A stretch of 17,350 bases of DNA from UMGS1889 sp900556055. Its GTDB lineage: Bacteria; Bacillota; Clostridia; Oscillospirales; Ruminococcaceae. The notes beneath the pieces were generated by a model that saw nothing but the letters and a program-made list of their open reading frames with translations, did no database searches and was not told the origin of the DNA. This document shows positions 1 through 6,380 of the stretch, one piece after another. The DNA lies in the NCBI GenBank assembly GCA_902463265.1, contig CABQEV010000033.1, forward strand, positions 1 through 17,350, given 5' to 3'. Position numbers and translations under genes: made by a program. Numbering within the stretch: position 1 is the stretch's first letter; the number at the start of each line of letters is the position of its first letter.

Positions 1-18
1 TATTACAGGATTTTCAGC

Positions 19-45
19 CAACAACTGCCCGATGGGCAGTTGTTG
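19..45. repeat. Perfect 12-bp inverted repeat with 3-base loop
   Basis: CAACAACTGCCC (19-30) and GGGCAGTTGTTG (34-45) are exact reverse complements around the loop GAT. No T-run follows on either strand, so it is not a textbook intrinsic terminator. On the minus strand it would fall at about +5 to +31 of a transcript from the possible promoter at 57-65. It could therefore be a 5'-leader hairpin or an operator for a gene left of the window. It could equally be the terminator of a plus-strand gene outside the window. The structure is seen; the role is unknown. Confidence 0.6.
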
Positions 46-56
46 AGTACGGACTT

Positions 57-65
57 ATTATAACA
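57..65 (-). promoter_or_regulatory. Possible extended -10 promoter firing leftward out of the window
   Basis: On the minus strand this reads TGTTATAAT, a perfect -10 hexamer (57-62) preceded by the TGn extension. No good -35 box lies 16-18 bases upstream. Transcription would start near position 50 and leave the window at the left edge. It points to a minus-strand gene beyond base 1, separate from the kinase operon, whose coding sequence ends at 232. Confidence 0.3.
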
Positions 66-128
66 CATTTTTTCGTTTATGGAAATGCTTTTTCGGATAA
101 TTTTACTTTTGTGTGATACAAACAGGAG

Positions 129-167
129 AGCGAAGCCGCAGCTTTGGCGATAAGCTGCGGCTTCGCT
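129..167 (-). terminator. Strong hairpin downstream of the kinase-STAND gene, probable terminator
   Basis: AGCGAAGCCGCAGCTT (129-144) pairs perfectly with AAGCTGCGGCTTCGCT (152-167) around a 7-base loop, giving a GC-rich 16-bp stem. It lies about 65 bases past the stop codon of the minus-strand kinase gene. The flank on the minus strand (CTCCTGTTTG) is only weakly T-rich, while the plus-strand flank is TGTTTT, so it may act in either direction. The stem is certain; the terminator role is inferred from position. Confidence 0.6.
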
Positions 168-231
168 GTTTTCGGGCGATATGATGCTTATCCGACTGAG
201 CGTGGAGCAGGAAGATGATATCGGCATTTTT

Positions 232-3200
232 CTACTTCCTGAACTCGACCTCCGCCTTTTCATATCTTTCGGAAAATTCTGCGAATATCTCAGCAAATTC
301 CGGAAGAACGTGAGTGCTCTCGGTATTATCCGAAAACGAATGACATGCTTCAATGATGTCATCTGTCTGAGCGGCATCAAGCGGATAGGAGAGTGATGCT
401 CTGAAAATATCCAGCAGTTCGGGCAGTTTCCTGCCGCTGAGGAAAGCTTTTGCATCGGACGGAGTGATATCAGCACCCGCAGCTGCTGCCGCTGACATGA
501 CGTTCAGGATCGCTGTATCAGATTCGGCACCGTCGGTCTGCATATATCCCGCAAGGCTATTGACAGCGTCAAATCGGTTATGGTTTATGCTGTTTGCATC
601 ATCACGATTATGTTCAAAATAATCGAGCGCATACGGCACAGCTTCATATGCAAGCTGTTTTCTTTTCAAATGATCCTGAGTTTCTGTCATGAAAGATGTG
701 AAAAACGATGAAATGTTATCCCACTGTGCAAATTCCTCTTTGTTTATCAGCGGACGCAGTACATTCAGAGCCATATCGAGGCACTTTTCGGACATCTCAG
801 GCATTTCGGCGCACCTGTATTTGTCGGCAGCGTCTTTCCATAATGCAAATTGTTCTTCGGGGATCTTTTCACTGCATTCACGCTCGATGTATGCAAAAAT
901 ATTGCTTTTTCTGTAAGCATCGGCTGCCTTTTCGGAATCAAATGCGGAGAAAAGGCAGTCACCGATAAGGCAGTACATTTTATCTCTCAGCGGCAGATTT
1001 CCGATGCAGTCGGAGAAGAAAATATCCTCGGCTTTTCGGCACATTTTTTCTGTGCGCTTTTTATCGGACGTGAGCAGATGCTGCGCATATTCAAGTATCG
1101 CTGTTATCGCAATATCCGCATACACGGCGTTATCTTCGCACATTTCAATGACATTCTCAAAAAGCACGCAGTTATCGGAATATGAATACATTCTGCGGGC
1201 GCAGTCAAGCAGAAAGAGCGGCTTATCACGCCCGTGCTTTTCCTTTTCGGCATATTCGGTCAGAGGCTCTTCAAGAAATTCCATGAGCGACGGAAGCTTC
1301 TCCGTTTCACGGAAGATATCAAGGCACTTTTTCCACCGTTCATTGCTTTCGGTATCATTTCCTGCTGTCCTGTAAAGGCAGTAACAGCCATAAAGCGTGT
1401 ACTGAATGACGGCGCTTTCGGTGTAGATGTCCTTTGTTTTTGAACATTCGTCCAGCAGTTTTTCGGCATATTCCTCATATTCTGCATATCTGCCGCCCAT
1501 GTAAAGGATCCTGAGGAGCAGAGTGCATACCGAAAGGTCGGGCGGATCTGTATCGACGGCTTTTCGGCATTCGGCCTCGGCTTTTTTGTAATTGCCCGCT
1601 GCGATATAACATTCTGCGATCTTTTCGCATATCACGCCGAAATAGACAGGGTTTGTTTTTTGCTTTCTGTAATACCTTATTGCCTTGTGAAACCCGCCCC
1701 TTTGTCTGGCTTCGTCGCCCATGTCCTCATATGTGGTTTCATTTATTATCGGTATGCCGATACAATTGTTTTCTTTGAGATCATCTGCCGCCCGATTATA
1801 TTGACCGGACTTCTGCGGATCGGCAAACATCTCCGAACGAACCTCGTGAAACAGGTCATCATACGAATAAAAATCAGCAAGCCTTCTGTAAAATTCCTCT
1901 CTTTTTTTCTTGGGGATATTCTCAGACAGATGCTTCTCGGCTTTGTTGATATAACCCTTTGCGCATCTCAGAATATCCGCCTTGCATTTGTCATCGGACA
2001 TGAAGAATGTTTCAGCGATCCCCGAAAGGATATCGGCAATTTTCAGGCAGACATCGGTCAGATATGCATCGTCATTCGCATATTCTTCCGCAGCCGAAAA
2101 AGCCTTCTGCGCATATGATGTCACTCTTTCAGTGAATGCGGAATATTCATCGGCTTCGTAAAATAACAGGTCGTCATTCTTTTCGCACAGTTCAAGACGC
2201 AGAAGATATATCCTGAAAATAAGCTCCGCCGCAGCACTTCCGCCATGCAAAATGCAGATATTTTCGGCATTGTCAAGCAGATATTCCCTGTTTGATATCT
2301 TCTCGCAGAACACTGCCGCAAGCTCTGCATAGGCAAGTCCGCAGCCCGATATCCGCTGCATGAACAGCTTTGATATATTTCGCTTAACGTCCCTGTCAAG
2401 CTGGCTTTCCGACTCCCTTTTCAGATATGAAAGCATTCCGTCTGTGATGTGCGGACAGGTTTCCGCATTCGGGGAAAGCTTGGTATAAACAAGGTCGAGT
2501 ATGACCTGATGGAGCGATATCCTGCCGTTCTTAGCGTCCAGACGGATCCAGCCGCTTTTTATCAGGCGGGAGATATCCTCATCGCAGCTTTCGATGGGGC
2601 AGAGCCTTTCAAATACATCTTTGCGTATGCGGACATATCCGAGAAGAGAAAGGCTGCCGATGACCTCACGCTGACTTTCCGTAAATGCAGACAGATCGAA
2701 AAGTGCCGAAAGATGGGCGCTGACAGCAGCCGAACGCAGTGTGCGGTCCTTGCGCTGCCTTACATCTCCGCCGCCTGTCCCCGCAACGCCCTCATTTTCC
2801 GAAAGCCTGCCGAAAAGCACGGACGGCAATTCATTTGATATTCTCAGGTATTTTGCGATAAGCTCAACTGTCATTGTGTGCCGCTCGACAAGCTCAATTA
2901 TTTTTTCGATATATCCGCTTTCATATTCGTCATACGTCAGCGGGTCATATATCCCAAAAAGCTCCATGATGCTTTCTTTATCGGAAAATCCGCCTATATC
3001 GAGCTGGAAAAGGTCATAGTCACGGAAATCGTTTCTTGTTGTGATGATAAATCGGCATGGGCATTCAAGCAGCTCCATAAGACCGCTCATATCATCAGTA
3101 TCAAAGTTGTCGAGGATAAAAAGGTCGTTTTCATCTGCCGCCGATCTTAAAGCGGAAAGCTTTCTGCAAAAAAGCTCACCTTCAGTTTCATTTTTTCCTC

Positions 3201-4377
3201 GCTCAAAATTTCCTATGTCAAGGTCGCTGCCGCAGACAGTGCTGACGAGATCGCCCGAGAACGGGACAAACATTATATGTCCGATATCTTTTTTGTGGAT
3301 ATGCGCAAAATGTCGTGCAAGCTCGGTCTTTCCGATGCCGCCTATTCCCGAAAGAAAGACGGAATGATGGGTATTCAGCGCATCATAAAGCAGGGAAAGC
3401 TCATTTTCCCTGCCGACAAAATTTGCTGAGTTATAAGAAAAATTATCGTTGATATACGGCTTCTTTTCATCGGAAAGCCTGACAAGCTCTTCAAGTGCCG
3501 CAATGAATTCACTGTCCGTTTTATATCTCAGTGCGGGCGATGAGGATAGTGTTTTCCTGAGAACTTCCGTCAGAGCATCCGCAAGATCGGGGGAGAAATT
3601 TTTTATATCCGTTGATGAAAGATCATAATCAGCCCCTGCACGCCGGTCACTGATCGTCGGTTTTCTGCCGAAAATCGAATAGAAAAGCACAGCACCCTCC
3701 GAGAAGATATCCGCAGTTTCACCGACTTTTTTCATTTCTCCCCGCACAAGCTCGGGTGCGGAAAATCCATCGGAAAAAGAGAGCTTTTCCGCATTTCCCG
3801 AAACAATGTCAGATTTTTTCAGCATTGAATCAAAATCAAAAAGATAGATATGCTCGTCCGTTTCGGGGATAAGAAGGATATTCTGCGGCTTGATATCGAG
3901 ATGCAGAAAGCCGTTTTCATGGTATTTCCCGATGATCTTTGCAAGTGCGAGAGTGCGCCTGAAAACGGAATTCAGGCTTGTATTGCCGCTGTCAGCACCC
4001 TCGATGCAGTCGGTCATGATGTACCGTGTTCCGCAGGCAGTAAATATTCCCAGCGGATTGACGGTCGAGTTGGTCAGCCCGAGAGTGCTTTTCAGCTCGG
4101 TGCTGCGTTTATATGCGGAGATAAAATCCTGTTCACGGAGAGAAAATCCGGCTGCATCATGCGGGACAAGACGGTTTTCCGGATCCCTTGAAATATCCAT
4201 ATCATACGGATAAAGCTCCTTGATGCGTACAAAATGCGTCATGTTTTCGCTGTCCCGATATCTGCCGCCGTAGACTATGCAGGTCGAACCTCTGCCTATC
4301 TCGCAGTCTATCGTGTAAGCAGTGCCGCCGCAGATGAGTGAAAAGCCGTGCGGGAGCGGGGATCTTTTGTCAGTCAT
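232..4377 (-). CDS. Ser/Thr protein kinase - NB-ARC/STAND ATPase - TPR protein
   Basis: This 1381-residue cytoplasmic protein has three parts. Residues about 20-300 are a Hanks-type kinase domain with a glycine loop GRGSTCIVYGG (28-38), likely ATP lysine K53 in VRIKEL, catalytic loop HLDIKPQN (159-166), DFD in place of DFG (181-183) and APE (207-209), so it looks active. Residues about 320-560 are a STAND/NB-ARC ATPase with Walker A GIGGIGKT (344-351), Walker B LFILDNFD (419-426) and the TTR motif in FIITTRND (443-450). The remainder is helical, with clear TPR-like units near 885-970, the usual ligand or partner sensor of STAND proteins. The ATG at 4377 is chosen over the in-frame GTG at 4386. 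The ATG overlaps the upstream stop in ATGACTGA and has purine-rich sequence (AGGAG, GGTGAG) in front of it, while the AGGAG is only 2 bases from the GTG. STAND ATPases commonly oligomerise on signal binding; here that might switch on the kinase. Targets are unknown. Confidence 0.88.
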   Translation of the reverse strand: MTDKRSPLPHGFSLICGGTAYTIDCEIGRGSTCIVYGGRYRDSENMTHFVRIKELYPYDMDISRDPENRLVPHDAAGFSLREQDFISAYKRSTELKSTLGLTNSTVNPLGIFTACGTRYIMTDCIEGADSGNTSLNSVFRRTLALAKIIGKYHENGFLHLDIKPQNILLIPETDEHIYLFDFDSMLKKSDIVSGNAEKLSFSDGFSAPELVRGEMKKVGETADIFSEGAVLFYSIFGRKPTISDRRAGADYDLSSTDIKNFSPDLADALTEVLRKTLSSSPALRYKTDSEFIAALEELVRLSDEKKPYINDNFSYNSANFVGRENELSLLYDALNTHHSVFLSGIGGIGKTELARHFAHIHKKDIGHIMFVPFSGDLVSTVCGSDLDIGNFERGKNETEGELFCRKLSALRSAADENDLFILDNFDTDDMSGLMELLECPCRFIITTRNDFRDYDLFQLDIGGFSDKESIMELFGIYDPLTYDEYESGYIEKIIELVERHTMTVELIAKYLRISNELPSVLFGRLSENEGVAGTGGGDVRQRKDRTLRSAAVSAHLSALFDLSAFTESQREVIGSLSLLGYVRIRKDVFERLCPIESCDEDISRLIKSGWIRLDAKNGRISLHQVILDLVYTKLSPNAETCPHITDGMLSYLKRESESQLDRDVKRNISKLFMQRISGCGLAYAELAAVFCEKISNREYLLDNAENICILHGGSAAAELIFRIYLLRLELCEKNDDLLFYEADEYSAFTERVTSYAQKAFSAAEEYANDDAYLTDVCLKIADILSGIAETFFMSDDKCKADILRCAKGYINKAEKHLSENIPKKKREEFYRRLADFYSYDDLFHEVRSEMFADPQKSGQYNRAADDLKENNCIGIPIINETTYEDMGDEARQRGGFHKAIRYYRKQKTNPVYFGVICEKIAECYIAAGNYKKAEAECRKAVDTDPPDLSVCTLLLRILYMGGRYAEYEEYAEKLLDECSKTKDIYTESAVIQYTLYGCYCLYRTAGNDTESNERWKKCLDIFRETEKLPSLMEFLEEPLTEYAEKEKHGRDKPLFLLDCARRMYSYSDNCVLFENVIEMCEDNAVYADIAITAILEYAQHLLTSDKKRTEKMCRKAEDIFFSDCIGNLPLRDKMYCLIGDCLFSAFDSEKAADAYRKSNIFAYIERECSEKIPEEQFALWKDAADKYRCAEMPEMSEKCLDMALNVLRPLINKEEFAQWDNISSFFTSFMTETQDHLKRKQLAYEAVPYALDYFEHNRDDANSINHNRFDAVNSLAGYMQTDGAESDTAILNVMSAAAAAGADITPSDAKAFLSGRKLPELLDIFRASLSYPLDAAQTDDIIEACHSFSDNTESTHVLPEFAEIFAEFSERYEKAEVEFRK

Positions 4378-5659
4378 AAAGCTCACCGCTCCTGTTTGCC
4401 ATCTTACGCTTCTCTTCTTCGATCAAACCGAAAAATTCTCTCAGTTTTTCGGTCGGGAATTCAGTGCGTGCGGCATACATATAGATAAAATCGTAGGGAT
4501 TTCCGACATAGAGGGTCGAATATCCGCAGTGATAAAGCACGTCGTTGGTTTCGTCGCAGAAAGCAGAGTAGAGGTCCTCATTAGGTATATCGTCATTTCC
4601 GCTGAGCTCGGTCCTGCACCAGAAATGCCAGAACTGGAGGAGGATAAGCATTTTTCTTATCGAGTCATAGGAGGTGTTTGCCGTGGGATTTTTGAAGAAA
4701 TCGGAGAATGTTTTTTTTGACGGGAAATTGCAGGTGACAACTCTCGGCAGAATGGTTTCGCTGCTTATAGATTCTTCAACGCCAAGCATTATTTTCAGCA
4801 TAAAATATGCCGATGTTATTTTCTCACCCTTATAATATTCAAGCAGCTCTCCGTCACGTGTAGCGTATTCCTTTCGGATATGCCGCATAAGCAGTCCGCA
4901 GTTTTTATCGGACGGATACGGCAGATTTCTCTTTGCGCAGTATGCGGTCAGATCTTCCAGATATTTCATGTCCTCGGATTCGTGAACAAGATCGTTCATA
5001 AGGCCGCTGATAACCTTATTTGACGATATATTCCAGCTGTTGAACCAATATTTATGTTCGGTTATGTATTCGATAAGTGCTTCGGTGTCGGTTATCATGT
5101 CGATGCTGTTTTTTATGTGCAGTGTGAATTCGGCGGCTTCGGGTGCGGGGATATCGGAATTTTCGCCGTATGAGCTGCTGTCGATACGTTCAAGTATGGC
5201 AAGCGCATCGTTATAGGAAAGTCCGTTTTTTATGCAGTAATAAAAAACCGCTTCACGCTCGTTATGGCAGTTGAAAAAGCGGCTGAAATAAATGTGGTCA
5301 AAGAAATGCTCGGCGGTCTCGGCATCAAGATGCAGGGCAAAGCAGACCTGAAACATATGGGTGCGGTTGATGGAGGTGTATTTCGGATAATGCGTGCCTG
5401 AGAGCCAGCCGCTGACGGTAGCTTTGGAGATATCTGCGCCTTCATTTTTCATGGCGGAATAGAGATAATCTGCCTGAGCCGCAGTGTCGGAAGGATCGCC
5501 GCTGTATCCTGAACGGCAGACAAGCTCGGAAATTCCCGACGGAAAATCTCTGAAATAGTCGCGGTTGAAGATCTCCATCATCTCTTCGGGGGAGCAGTCT
5601 TCCTTGGGGATAAGTTTGCTGAATCTGCCGGCTACGGCGTTTGTATAGCTTGTTTTCAT
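4370..5659 (-). CDS. XRE-like helix-turn-helix protein, putative regulator of the kinase operon
   Basis: A 429-residue soluble protein. Residues about 55-120 fit a degenerate lambda-repressor/XRE fold: ISKATVSGWLSG (77-88) reads as the recognition helix and turn, followed by a helix like FALHLDAETAEHFF (107-120), as in XRE proteins. The segment after it (YFSRFFNCHNEREAVFYYC, 124-142) resembles a motif I remember from other Clostridia proteins of this shape. The remaining roughly 280 residues are predicted helical and I do not recognise them. The ATG at 5659 is preferred over an in-frame GTG at 5680 because AAAGGAGA lies about 10 bases before the ATG and inside the longer reading frame. It is first in the operon and overlaps the kinase gene by 8 bases, so the two are probably translationally coupled. 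It may bind its own promoter region, or it may be an adaptor that has lost DNA binding. Confidence 0.72.
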   Translation of the reverse strand: MKTSYTNAVAGRFSKLIPKEDCSPEEMMEIFNRDYFRDFPSGISELVCRSGYSGDPSDTAAQADYLYSAMKNEGADISKATVSGWLSGTHYPKYTSINRTHMFQVCFALHLDAETAEHFFDHIYFSRFFNCHNEREAVFYYCIKNGLSYNDALAILERIDSSSYGENSDIPAPEAAEFTLHIKNSIDMITDTEALIEYITEHKYWFNSWNISSNKVISGLMNDLVHESEDMKYLEDLTAYCAKRNLPYPSDKNCGLLMRHIRKEYATRDGELLEYYKGEKITSAYFMLKIMLGVEESISSETILPRVVTCNFPSKKTFSDFFKNPTANTSYDSIRKMLILLQFWHFWCRTELSGNDDIPNEDLYSAFCDETNDVLYHCGYSTLYVGNPYDFIYMYAARTEFPTEKLREFFGLIEEEKRKMANRSGELYD

Positions 5660-5679
5660 AATAACCTGTCTCCTTTGCA

Positions 5680-5693
5680 CGCATTTTTATGCG
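5680..5693. promoter_or_regulatory. Small palindrome at the minus-strand transcription start, possible operator
   Basis: CGCATTTTTATGCG has 5-bp inverted arms (CGCAT and ATGCG) around a 4-base spacer. It lies at the expected transcription start of the XRE-kinase operon, between the -10 box and the ribosome binding site. This is a natural place for repressor binding by the operon's own helix-turn-helix protein. It may also fold as a leader hairpin. The role is inferred; arms this short can arise by chance. Confidence 0.3.
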
Positions 5694-5698
5694 ATATT

Positions 5699-5727
5699 AT
5701 TGTAACATATCCGAGAATATATTGCAA
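5699..5727 (-). promoter_or_regulatory. Sigma-A-type promoter of the XRE-kinase operon
   Basis: On the minus strand, TTGCAA (5722-5727) and TACAAT (5699-5704) are separated by exactly 17 bases. A TG lies just before the -10 (TGTTACAAT), adding an extended -10 element. The start of transcription would be near 5692, giving a leader of about 30 bases before the ATG at 5659. Confidence 0.72.
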
Positions 5728-5772
5728 GAGAAATGGCCAAAAAAACACTTTCACAAACGGCTGCTGACTGTA

Positions 5773-5781
5773 TGATATTAT
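5773..5781 (+). promoter_or_regulatory. Extended -10 promoter of the divergent plus-strand operon
   Basis: TGATATTAT matches the extended -10 pattern TGnTATAAT with one mismatch. An overlapping alternative is TATGAT (5771-5776) with a weak CTTTCA 17 bases upstream (5748-5753). No strong -35 box is present, so activity may need an activator. The start of transcription would be near 5788, just ahead of the AAGGAG at 5796-5801. The two divergent -10 boxes are about 70 bases apart, so one regulator could control both operons. Confidence 0.45.
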
Positions 5782-5810
5782 ATATAAAACCGAAAAAGGA
5801 GATGTAAATT

Positions 5811-6365
5811 TTGCGTTATTCGGGAACGATAAACGGGGCAGAATTCTATGCTTCGCAGGGATTCAATGCGGGAATGTCGTTTTGTTCGCTGAGAGATGCG
5901 GCACCATGCACGCTGTTAAGATCGCTCAATATTGCAGAGCATTGTCTTGAGCTGATAGACGCACCGTGCGCAGGCAAAAAAATATGCCGTTTCAGTGCGG
6001 ACAATGTTTTTGTTCAGCATGACGAGATAATGATAATTGCCGAATGTATCGGTGATGTGCCGTTCCGCAACGATATGTTCACGGCACCCGAGCTTGCACA
6101 GGGACGGTGTGTCGATGAACGTTCAGCGGCGGTATATTCAGTTGGAGTGGTTCTGTTTTTTGCACTTTTCGGGCGTGAGCCTGACAGGTCGGAGATATAT
6201 TACGGGCATGATTTCGGGCTTTCGGACAAGCATATCTCGGACGAAAATGTATCGGAAGAGCTTGAATATATCCTGAGTCACACCATGTCAGTGTCGGGTG
6301 CATGCAGGGCATCTCCTGCTGAGATATCCGGGCATATATACAGAATAAGGGACATGATAAAATAA
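5811..6365 (+). CDS. Truncated pseudokinase related to the neighbouring kinase
   Basis: A 184-residue protein matching the C-lobe of a Hanks-type kinase, with the N-lobe reduced to about 30 residues. FTAPELAQG (90-98) aligns with FSAPELVRG of the divergent kinase, and VYSVGVVLFFALFGREP (108-124) with IFSEGAVLFYSIFGRKP. The catalytic-loop position reads ICRFSADN (58-65) where the kinase has HLDIKPQN, so the catalytic Asp and Lys are Arg and Ser. No DFG equivalent remains (AECI, 77-80), the structural Asp of helix F is Ala (107), and there is no glycine loop. It cannot be an ordinary phosphotransferase; a scaffold or regulator role is inferred. The start is TTG at 5811, 9 bases after GGAG; the earlier ATG at 5802 is followed at once by a stop. 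It is first in the plus-strand operon, 15 bases before the membrane-protein gene. Confidence 0.75.
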   Translation: MRYSGTINGAEFYASQGFNAGMSFCSLRDAAPCTLLRSLNIAEHCLELIDAPCAGKKICRFSADNVFVQHDEIMIIAECIGDVPFRNDMFTAPELAQGRCVDERSAAVYSVGVVLFFALFGREPDRSEIYYGHDFGLSDKHISDENVSEELEYILSHTMSVSGACRASPAEISGHIYRIRDMIK

Positions 6366-6380
6366 GGGGGATAAAACCAG

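Noticed and set aside
1..10. TATTACAGGA shared with 17181-17190
   Set aside because: It is a 10-base match with no similarity on either side and inside coding sequence at the right; chance explains it.
4378..4386. GTG at 4386 as start of the kinase gene
   Set aside because: AGGAG is only 2 bases before it. The ATG at 4377 has better spacing and forms the stop-start overlap.
5660..5680. GTG at 5680 as start of the XRE-like gene
   Set aside because: The strong AAAGGAGA falls inside this extension and is correctly spaced for the ATG at 5659.
5798..5810. Identical GGAGATGTAAAT before the pseudokinase and the 165-residue gene (also near 14357-14367)
   Set aside because: It is a normal ribosome binding site followed by A/T-rich sequence; the match does not extend and needs no special explanation.
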